From the NCBI GenBank assembly GCA_030839005.1, contig JAUZEM010000005.1, positions 1 to 5,926 of the forward strand: DNA of 5,926 nt, in the 5' to 3' direction. The translations under genes were made by a program, and so were the position numbers. The notes under the pieces were generated by a model. That model ran no database searches. It was not told the origin of the DNA and was given only the letters and a program-made list of their open reading frames with translations. This document shows, piece after piece, positions 1-5,926 of the stretch. Numbering within the stretch: the stretch's first letter is position 1; the number at the start of each line of letters is the position of its first letter. This DNA comes from Actinomycetota bacterium. GTDB taxonomy: Bacteria > Actinomycetota > Acidimicrobiia > IMCC26256 > PALSA-610.

Positions 1-225
1 CAGCAGCGGGTGGCGGGCGACCCGCGACGCCCCTGGGACGACGGGATACCGGTCACCGAACGTCTCCACGTGCAACACCACCGGGTCCGGGCCGGCGGTC
101 GCGACGATCGAGACCGCGATTCCGGGGGTCACTGCGATATTCAAGACCCGTCCCGGCCCGCCGAACCACGTATCGGTCCACCCACCGATGTCGCAGATCC
201 GCACAGGAACCGACGCCTCGATCAC
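1..225 (-). CDS. GHMP-family kinase, N-terminal fragment (runs off left edge)
   Basis: The minus strand from GTG at 225-223 is open to the window edge for 75 codons. The peptide starts VIEASVPVRICDIGGWTDTW and continues with a stretch reading GRVLNIAVTPGIAVSI. A short N-terminus, a P-V-R-I strand, a GG-x-TD motif (residues 14-18) and a following hydrophobic strand are typical of GHMP kinases, especially the predicted sugar kinases related to D-glycero-D-manno-heptose 7-phosphate kinase (HddA-like, GGGTD). These enzymes phosphorylate small sugars or alcohols with ATP in the cytoplasm. The family's ATP-binding P-x-x-x-G-L-G-S-S-A loop would lie beyond the edge. The start is well fixed: an in-frame TGA lies at 231-229, leaving only GTG 225 or CTG 228. 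A GTGGGG ribosome-binding site sits 9 nt upstream. The gene is transcribed divergently from the cyclase gene. Substrate cannot be told from this fragment; galactokinase-like or mevalonate-type relatives are alternatives. Confidence 0.8.
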   Translation of the reverse strand, partial: MIEASVPVRICDIGGWTDTWFGGPGRVLNIAVTPGIAVSIVATAGPDPVVLHVETFGDRYPVVPGASRVARHPLL

Positions 226-234
226 CAGTCAGCA

Positions 235-240
235 CCCCAC
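235..240 (-). promoter_or_regulatory. Probable ribosome-binding site of the GHMP kinase gene
   Basis: On the minus strand GTGGGG ends 9 nt before the GTG start at 225. It is a moderate Shine-Dalgarno match, and it supports the GTG start, since an in-frame TGA excludes any longer N-terminus. Confidence 0.4.
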
Positions 241-250
241 TGTGTTCGTC

Positions 251-256
251 AAGGAG
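251..256 (+). promoter_or_regulatory. Strong AAGGAG Shine-Dalgarno without an assigned gene
   Basis: AAGGAG is a full match to the anti-Shine-Dalgarno core. It lies on the plus strand 10 nt before GTG 267, the start of a 27-codon open frame. It is too far (115 nt) from the cyclase start to serve that gene. It is either the ribosome-binding site of the small ORF or a chance match. Confidence 0.3.
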
Positions 257-263
257 AACGAGG

Positions 264-280
264 TCGGTGAACAACACCGA
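264..280. repeat. Perfect inverted repeat TCGGTG-aacaa-CACCGA
   Basis: Six-base arms at 264-269 and 275-280 are perfect complements around a 5-base AACAA spacer. The element lies in the divergent region between the GHMP kinase and the cyclase gene. As DNA it could be an operator for a dimeric regulator. As RNA it could form a small hairpin that hides the GTG start (267-269) of the small ORF. A six-base repeat can also arise by chance in GC-rich DNA. Confidence 0.4.
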
Positions 281-350
281 TGTCGAGCTCCGCCCCGTTT
301 TCCTGCGCGTCGCTCACATAACACAATCACCCGAGGATCGCACGCGTTGA
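267..350 (+). CDS. Possible 27-residue small ORF upstream of the cyclase gene
   Basis: A frame opens at GTG 267 and closes at TGA 348-350. It encodes a 27-residue peptide that starts MNNTDVELRPVFLRVAH and ends SPEDRTR. I recognise no family. In its favour are the AAGGAG at 251-256 (10 nt spacer) and G or C at the third position in 13 of the first 15 codons. Its stop is 21 nt before the cyclase ATG, where a leader peptide or translationally coupled small gene would sit. Against it are the short length, poorer third-position GC in the second half, and no membrane segment or run of one amino acid that would suggest an attenuator. The start codon lies inside the 264-280 inverted repeat. It may be a leader peptide, a remnant, or not translated at all. 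Confidence 0.25.
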   Translation: MNNTDVELRPVFLRVAHITQSPEDRTR

Positions 351-360
351 GGACCCGTCG

Positions 361-371
361 TAGTGTGACCG
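361..371 (+). promoter_or_regulatory. Candidate -10 box for a leaderless cyclase mRNA
   Basis: TAGTGT at 361-366 fits the actinobacterial TAnnnT -10 pattern. It ends 5 bases before the A of ATG 372, so transcription could start at the start codon itself. The gene has no good Shine-Dalgarno: the nearest purine run, GAGGA at 349-353, is 18 nt away. This fits leaderless translation, which is common in actinobacteria. No clear -35 box is seen about 17 bases upstream, so the call is tentative. Confidence 0.25.
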
Positions 372-3300
372 ATGCGTATGGGACTACCTGATCTTCCCGA
401 GGGCCCTGTGACCCTCTTGTTCACGGACATTGAAGGTTCGACCGCGCTGCGGACGACGCTCGGTGACGCACACGCGGACGACCTCTTTCGCGAGCACGAC
501 GAGCTCATCCGGCAGCAGATCGAGGAGAACAAGGGCCAGGATCAAAAGGCGGCGCTCGGCGACGGCTTTCTCGCGGTGTTCGTGTCGACCCGCCGCGCGT
601 TGACGTGCGCGATCGGCATTCAACGTGCGCTCGACTCGTTCAATTTGAATCGTGTGGGGATGCCGTTGCGCGTGCGCATCGGCTTGAACACAGGCGAGGT
701 CGCGTGGCAAGGCGACCAGCTCTCGGGCGAGTCGGTGCACGCGGCGGCGCGGGTCTGCGCGGCGGCTACGGGCGGGCAGATCCTGGTGTCGGATGTGACG
801 CGCCAGCTGGCGGGAACGGTCGCCGACGTGACTTTCCACGACACGGGTGAGCATCAGCTCAAGGGCTTCCCCGAGCCGTGGCGTCTGTGGGAGGTCGTGT
901 GGGTCCGGGAGACCACCCAGCTTGCGCAGCAGGTATTCGTAGGGCGTGACGCCGAGATGGCGACGCTGCGATCCAAGCTCGTGGCCGCGCTCGAAGGCAG
1001 CGGTGGTCTCGTGCTCATCGGCGGCGAGCCCGGCGTCGGGAAGACCACGCTCGTACGCCAACTGATCCGCGAGGCCGAGCAGCGGGGCGCGCTCGCAGTC
1101 TTTGGTCGCTGCTACGAGTCGGAGGGCACGGTTCCGTACTCGCCGTTCGTCGAAATGGTCGAGCAAGCGTTGTCGATCATGCCGCCGGAGATCGTGCGCG
1201 AAGACCTGGGAGAGGACGCGCCGGAGGTCGCGCGGATGGTCCCCGAGCTGCGGCGCCGATTCCCCGACATCAGCGAGCCGCTCGACCTGCCACCCGAACA
1301 ACAGCGGCGCTATTTCTTCAACGCCGTCACTTCGTTCGTCGCGCGGGGCTCGCAGCGGTTCCCGTTGATGCTCGTAATCGACGACGTCCACTGGGCCGAC
1401 GAACCGACCTTGCTCCTTCTCGAACACATGGCTGCACTCATGCCGGAACTACGAGTGCTCGGCGTCGGCACCTACCGCGATGTCGAGCTCGAAGTCGCGC
1501 GCCCGCTCGCGGCGACACTCGAACGGCTCGTGCGCGCGCGCACCATGGAACGCTTGTCGGTGAAGCGCTTCGACCGCACCGGCGTCGCGGTGATGCTCGA
1601 GGCCCTCGCGGGCAAGCCCGCGCCGGACTCGATCGTCGGCGCCGTCTTCGAGGAGACCGAGGGAAACCCGTTCTTCGTCGAGGAGGTCTTCTGGCATCTC
1701 GTCGAGGAAGGCAAGATCTTCGACGACGCCGGAGAGTTCCGCGTCGACATCACCGTCGACGAGCTCGACGTGCCCGAGAGCGTACGGCTCGTGGTCGGGC
1801 GGCGACTCGAGCGGCTCGGCACCGATGCGCAAAAGGTCCTCGCCGCCGGCGCGGTGGTGGGGCGGGGTTTTCCCTTCGCGCTGCTCGAGGCGATCACCGA
1901 CACGGACGCCGAACGATTGCTGGACATCGTCGAGGAAGCAGAAGCGGCCAAGGTCATCGTGCCCGAACAGCGGGACGGCCAAGTGCACTACTCGTTCGCG
2001 CACGAGCTGATCCGTCAAACCCTTCTCTCCGGTCTCTCCCTGCTGCGTCGGCAACGCCTGCATCTCACGATCGCCGACGCCATCGAGCGAACCGACAAGA
2101 CCGCCGCCGCCATGCGTCCGTCGGAGATCGCCAACCACCTCCTGCAGGCCGGCGCGGGCGCAGACTCCGAGCGCACGCTCGGGTACCTCGAACACACCGC
2201 CGACCGCGCCATGGAGGCCGCCGCGTTCGAAGAGGCCTTGCGCGCGATCGACGACGCCTTGTCGCTCGTTGACGACGACGAAGGCCGACGGGCCAAGCTG
2301 CTCGAGCGCAAGGGATGGACCGTTCGCGCCCTCGGCGACTTCGAGGGATGCATCGCAATCTGGAACGACGTTCTCCCCATCTACCAGCAGATCGGAGAAG
2401 TCGACGCGGCAGCCCGGCTGTGCTGGGAGACGGGCTACCAGTTGATCTGGCTGGACCGCTTCGCCGAGGCGTTCGCGGCATACACGCGAGGCGTCGAGCT
2501 ACTCGGTGATCACCGAAGCCCGACCCTCGCCACGCTCGTCGGCGCCACCGGCGCCCTCTTCGGTCTCGCGGGGTCCGTCGACCAGGCCGACGCGCAGTTC
2601 ACCGACGCGACCGCGATCGCGCACGAGTTCGCCGACGACCTCGCGCTCGGGCGCATCGAGTGGGGCCGCACCATGTCGAACTGGTCGCATCTACGCGTGG
2701 CCGATGCCATCGACAGCGGCCGAGCCTCGATCGAGCACCTGCGGCGCGCGCAGCATCCCTGGACGTTGGTCGACGCCCTCGCCTGGACCGCGTTTCCACT
2801 TACCTACAGCGGCTCGCGCGAAGAAGGACGGCGATTGTCCGAGGAAGCGGCGGAAATCGGAAGAAAGATCGGGCATCTCGGCGGGGAATTCCTCGGCCGG
2901 CGAGGCTTGCAGCTCGCAGCGAACGTCGGCGGCGTCGATCTGGAAACGATGGAGCGCGGTGCGCGCGAAGACCTCGAGAACTTCGAGAGCATCCGGTCGC
3001 CCTGGGGTTCGATGTCATACGCGTGGGTCTCCACCGTTCTCACCCTGCGCGGCGATCTCGAGGAATCACTCCAGTACGCCGAACAGGCCATCAACCTCGA
3101 ACCCGCGTCGGCCTGGACCGGCCTCGGTTGGGCGGCCAAGTTCGTGAACCGCGCGATGGCCGGCGAGCTCGAGACGTGCCGGACCATGCTGGCGGACGAT
3201 CGTGGTCTCTTTCCCCAACCCGGAGAGGGCGCGACGATCGGTCGAACGATGATGCTGCACGCCGCGGCGCAAGGCTGCGCCATCGTTGGCCTGACCGAGG

Positions 3301-3647
3301 ACGCCGCCGCGCTCTATCCGTTCGTGGCGGAACGCGTTGACGTGATGCCCATGGGCAACGCCTTCGACCTGACCCTCGTCCACCGGATCGCCGGCATGGC
3401 CGCCGCCGCCGCCCGCCGATGGGGCGAAGCGCAAGAACACTTCGAGCACGCACGCCGTCAAGTGGTCGAACTCCCGAACCGACTGGACCACCCGCACGTT
3501 CTCCATTGGCACGCCAAGATGCTCCTCGACCGGGGCAACGCCGGCGATCACGAACGAGCGCAGACGATGCTCGTCGAAGCCCTCGACGAGTACCGAGGGT
3601 CCGGTATGCCCCTCCACGCCGCCATGGTCGAGGTCCTGCTGGCGTAG
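372..3647 (+). CDS. Class III nucleotidyl cyclase - STAND ATPase - TPR signalling protein
   Basis: This 1091-residue, probably cytoplasmic protein has three parts. Residues 8-177 are a class III adenylate/guanylate cyclase domain: FTDIEGST carries metal ligand D19, LGDGF carries D64, and VHAAARV carries the transition-state Arg R127, with His123 where Asn is canonical. Residues 188-560 are a STAND/AAA-type ATPase: FVGRDAE at 189-195, Walker A GEPGVGKT at 218-225, Walker B VIDDVHWAD at 335-343, TYRD at 367-370, EGNPFF at 430-435 and FAHELIRQ at 542-549. The rest, about 570-1091, is alanine-rich helical repeat of TPR type. The family couples ligand or partner sensing by ATPase and repeats to cyclic nucleotide output. 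Many relatives end in a LuxR helix-turn-helix; this one does not, and its C-terminus looks complete. The start is constrained by in-frame TGA 366-368; ATG 378 is an alternative. Residues that choose ATP or GTP look non-canonical (near K59/A60 and Q116), so the product is unsure. Confidence 0.93.
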   Translation: MRMGLPDLPEGPVTLLFTDIEGSTALRTTLGDAHADDLFREHDELIRQQIEENKGQDQKAALGDGFLAVFVSTRRALTCAIGIQRALDSFNLNRVGMPLRVRIGLNTGEVAWQGDQLSGESVHAAARVCAAATGGQILVSDVTRQLAGTVADVTFHDTGEHQLKGFPEPWRLWEVVWVRETTQLAQQVFVGRDAEMATLRSKLVAALEGSGGLVLIGGEPGVGKTTLVRQLIREAEQRGALAVFGRCYESEGTVPYSPFVEMVEQALSIMPPEIVREDLGEDAPEVARMVPELRRRFPDISEPLDLPPEQQRRYFFNAVTSFVARGSQRFPLMLVIDDVHWADEPTLLLLEHMAALMPELRVLGVGTYRDVELEVARPLAATLERLVRARTMERLSVKRFDRTGVAVMLEALAGKPAPDSIVGAVFEETEGNPFFVEEVFWHLVEEGKIFDDAGEFRVDITVDELDVPESVRLVVGRRLERLGTDAQKVLAAGAVVGRGFPFALLEAITDTDAERLLDIVEEAEAAKVIVPEQRDGQVHYSFAHELIRQTLLSGLSLLRRQRLHLTIADAIERTDKTAAAMRPSEIANHLLQAGAGADSERTLGYLEHTADRAMEAAAFEEALRAIDDALSLVDDDEGRRAKLLERKGWTVRALGDFEGCIAIWNDVLPIYQQIGEVDAAARLCWETGYQLIWLDRFAEAFAAYTRGVELLGDHRSPTLATLVGATGALFGLAGSVDQADAQFTDATAIAHEFADDLALGRIEWGRTMSNWSHLRVADAIDSGRASIEHLRRAQHPWTLVDALAWTAFPLTYSGSREEGRRLSEEAAEIGRKIGHLGGEFLGRRGLQLAANVGGVDLETMERGAREDLENFESIRSPWGSMSYAWVSTVLTLRGDLEESLQYAEQAINLEPASAWTGLGWAAKFVNRAMAGELETCRTMLADDRGLFPQPGEGATIGRTMMLHAAAQGCAIVGLTEDAAALYPFVAERVDVMPMGNAFDLTLVHRIAGMAAAAARRWGEAQEHFEHARRQVVELPNRLDHPHVLHWHAKMLLDRGNAGDHERAQTMLVEALDEYRGSGMPLHAAMVEVLLA

Positions 3648-3649
3648 GC

Positions 3650-3674
3650 CCAGGTGCGTTCGGCGGACGCTTGG
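3650..3674 (+). terminator. GC-rich hairpin after the cyclase stop codon, possible terminator
   Basis: Starting 2 bases after the TAG stop, GCGTTC (3656-3661) pairs with GGACGC (3665-3670) across a GGC loop, with one G-T wobble. An outer CCAG/TTGG stem (3650-3653 with 3671-3674) extends it around a 2-base bulge. No T-run follows. Actinobacterial terminators often lack one, but without it the call stays weak. If it works, it would separate or attenuate transcription into the lectin-domain gene 38 bp further on. Confidence 0.35.
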
Positions 3675-3711
3675 CTCAGGGTCCCGTTGGGGTTGCCGAT
3701 ATACCAGGCGA

Positions 3712-4773
3712 ATGGCCTCCCGCCCCCGTCGACTGGCAAACCTCGCGCGTTCGGAGCCCCGCGTGCGACCTTCCGGTAGATACGCGGCCGCGGCTTGCCT
3801 TGCATCGGTGCTGATGACGGCGGTCGTGCTCACGGCATCGCCGGCCGAGTCGGCGACCACCGTGACGAACGCGTCGCTGCGGGCGGACCAGAGCTGGACC
3901 GCAACCGGCGTCGTCCTGCATCCGGGCGATTCGGTCACGATCAGCGGGACGGGACTGATGCATTTCGGTCCCGCGCCCATCGACCGCGTACCGCCCCAGG
4001 GCGTCGGACGACGATGCACGGTGCCAATTCGCGGGACGCGTTGGCCTGCACCCGACCTCAGTTGTTGGTCATTGATCGGACGAATCGGCTCGTCGACTCC
4101 GTTCGAGGTCGGAACCCGAACGACACTGAGGGTCCGCACTGCCGGGGAGCTTTCACTCGGCATCAACGACGACAACCTCCGCGACAACGCGGCCGCTTGG
4201 TCTGTTGTGGTGAAGGTTCTGCCGGCCACAAACAGCGGGTCAACGACTCCAGTTGCCGGCGTCAAGAAGGAAACGAGCAAGTCGTCAGGCTTCTTGGTCG
4301 TCGCGGTCATCGCGCTCGTCGCGGTCGCGGCGCTCGTCGGGATCTTGGCGGTGATCGCCGCCCGGCGCCGTCGCACCCCGACGCGACCGTCGCGAACAAC
4401 ACCGGAACCGGCGGTCGTCGACGCGGACGCGGTCGAGCCGATTCCCAGTTTCTCGGTGCCGGACGTTCCAGCCGCTGACCTCGACACCGCCAAGGGCAAC
4501 ATCTTCGAAGTCGCGTTCGCCGACCAAGAGTCATTGGGCGTGAGTTATGGCTACTTCCCCCAAGGCACGGTCGTGCAATGCCGGGTGATGCACAACTCGA
4601 CAACCGCCGCTACCGGTGAGTTCGTAACGAACGGCGGCGGTACCACGCCGCAGTACGTCACGGTGCCTCTGGGTACACAAGTCACGTCGGCTCTCGATGG
4701 CGTCAAAGTCCAGTTCAGCTGGACCATCGGTGACCTCCTCGAGTATTCGGTGACACGCGACCCCCGCGCCTGA
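3712..4773 (+). CDS. Membrane-anchored protein with PA-IL (LecA)-like lectin domain
   Basis: A 353-residue envelope protein. Residues 24-48 form a signal peptide (hydrophobic YAAAACLASVLMTAVVLTA, likely cut near A45 or A48). Residues 52-170 resemble the PA-IL/LecA lectin fold: a W-x-x-TGVVLHPGDSVTISGTG start, LIGRIG at 121-126, an FEVG strand and LGINDD..LRDNA at 149-160, where LecA places its calcium and galactose ligands. C102 and C118 may form a disulfide. A Ser/Thr/Lys linker leads to a transmembrane helix at 194-216, then RRRR and a Pro/Thr-rich linker. The C-terminal domain, 262-353, looks beta-rich and is not recognised. The positive-inside rule puts the lectin outside and the C-terminus inside. 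Sugar binding is inferred only. Start is unsure: ATG 3712 gives a 23-residue basic N-terminus with a poor ribosome site, whereas GTG 3763 has GGAG 6 nt upstream and gives a standard signal peptide. The gene begins 64 bp after the cyclase gene. Confidence 0.85.
   Translation: MASRPRRLANLARSEPRVRPSGRYAAAACLASVLMTAVVLTASPAESATTVTNASLRADQSWTATGVVLHPGDSVTISGTGLMHFGPAPIDRVPPQGVGRRCTVPIRGTRWPAPDLSCWSLIGRIGSSTPFEVGTRTTLRVRTAGELSLGINDDNLRDNAAAWSVVVKVLPATNSGSTTPVAGVKKETSKSSGFLVVAVIALVAVAALVGILAVIAARRRRTPTRPSRTTPEPAVVDADAVEPIPSFSVPDVPAADLDTAKGNIFEVAFADQESLGVSYGYFPQGTVVQCRVMHNSTTAATGEFVTNGGGTTPQYVTVPLGTQVTSALDGVKVQFSWTIGDLLEYSVTRDPRA
3753..3756 (+). promoter_or_regulatory. GGAG ribosome-binding site supporting an internal GTG start
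   Basis: GGAG lies 6 nt before GTG 3763, codon 18 of the longer reading of the lectin-domain gene. Starting there gives MRPSGRYAAAACLASVLM, a normal short n-region followed by the hydrophobic core. The upstream ATG 3712 has only AGGCG 1 nt before it, which is too close to work well as a Shine-Dalgarno. Confidence 0.4.
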
Positions 4774-4805
4774 CCGCGTCGAACGCTTGACGATCGTCTA
4801 CCGCC

Positions 4806-5926
4806 TCACGCGAGAGTCTTCGGAATCAGACCGTTCTCGAGCGCTTCACGGCCTAGGTCGTCGCGGAAGTCCGGATGGGCGATCGAGATCATCGCTTTGG
4901 CCCGCTCGGGAACGGACTTGCCTTTGAGGTTGACCATGCCGAACTCGGTCACGACGTACATCATGTCGCTGCGCGGATCGGTGGCGATGTTTCCCGGCGT
5001 CAGGCTCAACACGATTCGGCTCTTACGCACACCCGTGCGTTCGTAGGTCGACGACATGCAAATGAAGGACTTCCCACCGTTCGACGCGTAGGCACCGCGG
5101 ACGAACTGCAGTTGACCACCGGTGCCGCTGATGTGACGGTGACCGCTCGACTCGCTCGCGGCTTGGCCTTGGAGATCCATCTGGGTCGTATTGTTGATCG
5201 CCGTCAGGCGGTCGTTTTGCATGATGATGTGCGGCAGGTTCGTCAACTCGACCGGTTGACACGAAATATCCGGGTTGCGGTCGATCGCTTCGTACAGTGT
5301 CCGCGAACCCAGACCGAAGCTGCACACGATCTTGCCTGGATGCGAGGTCTTCGCCGCGCCGGTCACGACACCGGCCTGGTAGAGATCGATGATCCCGTCG
5401 GTGAGCATCTCGGTGGCCACGCCGAGGTTGCGCACACCGCTCTCCAACAGCAACGAGCACACGGCGTTCGGCATCGCTCCGATACCGATCTGCAGGCACG
5501 CGCCGTCTTCGATCTCTCCTGCAATGAGTCGTGCGACGGCACGATCGGCATCAGTGGGTGCGAGGTTCGGCAACTCCGGCGTGGGTTGACCGTCGCCGTC
5601 GATGACGTAGTCGACCTCGCTCACATGTAGACCGTTGTCCACGCCGTGCACATGCGGCAGCGTGCTGCTCACCTCGACGACGACGACCTTGGCCCGAGAA
5701 GCGATCGCCCGATGCCAGAGATTGGCGGGACCGAAGTTGAAGTAACCGTCGGCGTCCATCGGACAGGTCTTGATCACCATCATGTCGGGCGGGTCGATGA
5801 ACCGGCGGTAGTAGTCGCTGATCTCGCCGAGGTTGCAGGGGATGTAGTTCTGTAGTCCCGCGTCGCCCTTCTTGCGGTCGTACGCGCCGAAGTGCCAGTT
5901 GAGATAGTTGAAGTGCTCACGGCCGG
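4806..5926 (-). CDS. Acetyl-CoA hydrolase / 4-hydroxybutyrate CoA-transferase family enzyme, 5' end missing
   Basis: The minus-strand frame is open from the right edge (first full codon 5924-5922) to TGA 4808-4806, giving 372 residues; the true start lies outside. ATG 5783 is internal, because the conserved stretch reading GLQNYIPCNLGEI precedes it. Numbered from the first visible residue, it has GIGAMPNAV at 147-155, TEMLTDG with the presumed catalytic Glu at 172, GTGGQLQFVRGA at 267-278, VTEFGMVNLKGKS at 325-337 and IAHPDFR at 348-354. These are hallmarks of the AbfT/butyryl-CoA:acetate CoA-transferase group, which moves CoA between acyl-CoA and a carboxylate through a glutamyl-CoA intermediate. 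Family members are about 430-450 residues, so roughly 60-70 are missing. The acyl substrate cannot be read from sequence; acetate or 4-hydroxybutyrate transfer and acetyl-CoA hydrolysis are alternatives. The gene converges on the lectin-domain gene with a 32-bp gap that shows no clear terminator. Confidence 0.93.
   Translation of the reverse strand, partial: GREHFNYLNWHFGAYDRKKGDAGLQNYIPCNLGEISDYYRRFIDPPDMMVIKTCPMDADGYFNFGPANLWHRAIASRAKVVVVEVSSTLPHVHGVDNGLHVSEVDYVIDGDGQPTPELPNLAPTDADRAVARLIAGEIEDGACLQIGIGAMPNAVCSLLLESGVRNLGVATEMLTDGIIDLYQAGVVTGAAKTSHPGKIVCSFGLGSRTLYEAIDRNPDISCQPVELTNLPHIIMQNDRLTAINNTTQMDLQGQAASESSGHRHISGTGGQLQFVRGAYASNGGKSFICMSSTYERTGVRKSRIVLSLTPGNIATDPRSDMMYVVTEFGMVNLKGKSVPERAKAMISIAHPDFRDDLGREALENGLIPKTLA

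Noticed and set aside
10..270. Plus-strand 86-codon frame and minus-strand 53-277 frame at the left end
   Set aside because: Both are Arg/Asp-rich out-of-frame readings over the GHMP kinase fragment, which is the frame with recognisable motifs.
314..368. TCACA (314-318) and TGTGA (364-368) upstream of the cyclase gene, as a possible CRP-type site
   Set aside because: The half-sites are in the wrong order (TCACA before TGTGA) and 45 bases apart. CRP-family sites need TGTGA-N6-TCACA.
384..1427. A 347-codon minus-strand open frame opposite the cyclase and ATPase domains
   Set aside because: It is antisense to a protein with clear FTDIEGST, Walker A and Walker B motifs. The translation is Arg-, His- and Glu-rich low-complexity text, typical of shadow frames in GC-rich DNA.
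3548..3805. Minus-strand frame reading PFAWYIGNPNGTLSQASAER around 3650-3715
   Set aside because: The segment looks protein-like, but it spans the stop of one plus-strand gene and the start of another and has no clear start site. I recognise no family, so a chance reading is more likely.
3066..4502. A 478-codon minus-strand open frame covering the end of the cyclase gene and most of the lectin-domain gene
   Set aside because: It overlaps two plus-strand genes with recognisable domains and shows no family-like segment. It also crosses the intergenic gap without any change in character.
4789..4798. Perfect palindrome GACGATCGTC in the convergent gap
   Set aside because: It has no loop and no T-run, so it is not a terminator. 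A 10-base palindrome is not remarkable in this base composition.
4806..5783. ATG 5783 as the start of the CoA-transferase
   Set aside because: The same frame stays open and clearly conserved upstream to the window edge (for example YIPCNLGEISDYY), so the start lies outside the window.

Overview
The window is high-GC DNA with tightly packed genes, GTG as well as ATG starts, and large cyclase-ATPase-TPR proteins. This points to an actinobacterium, possibly of the Acidimicrobiia or a related soil or marine lineage. That placement is an inference from protein style and was not tested. I see no RNA genes, insertion sequences, CRISPR arrays, attachment sites or origins.

Layout. (1) Bases 1-225, minus strand: the N-terminal 75 codons of a GHMP-family small-molecule kinase that runs off the left edge. 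(2) Bases 226-371: a 146-bp divergent intergenic region. It holds a 17-base inverted repeat, an AAGGAG ribosome-binding site, a possible 27-codon small ORF, and a TAGTGT box just upstream of the next gene. (3) Bases 372-3647, plus strand: a 1091-residue protein with a class III nucleotidyl cyclase domain, a STAND/AAA-type ATPase and TPR-like repeats, and no C-terminal LuxR helix-turn-helix. (4) Bases 3648-3711: a short gap with a GC-rich hairpin directly after the stop codon. (5) Bases 3712-4773, plus strand: a secreted or membrane-anchored protein with a PA-IL (LecA)-like lectin domain, one transmembrane helix and an unrecognised C-terminal beta-rich domain. (6) Bases 4806-5926, minus strand and convergent: most of an acetyl-CoA hydrolase / 4-hydroxybutyrate CoA-transferase family enzyme whose N-terminus lies beyond the right edge.

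How they may work together. The cyclase-ATPase is a probable signalling protein. The lectin-domain protein 64 bp downstream could be an envelope sensor or adhesin, and the two could be co-transcribed, although the hairpin between them argues for at least partial separation. The GHMP kinase and CoA-transferase look like ordinary metabolic neighbours on the opposite strand. The points most worth a second look are the lectin-TM-unknown-domain architecture, the non-canonical residues in the cyclase active site, and the small ORF whose start codon lies inside an inverted repeat.
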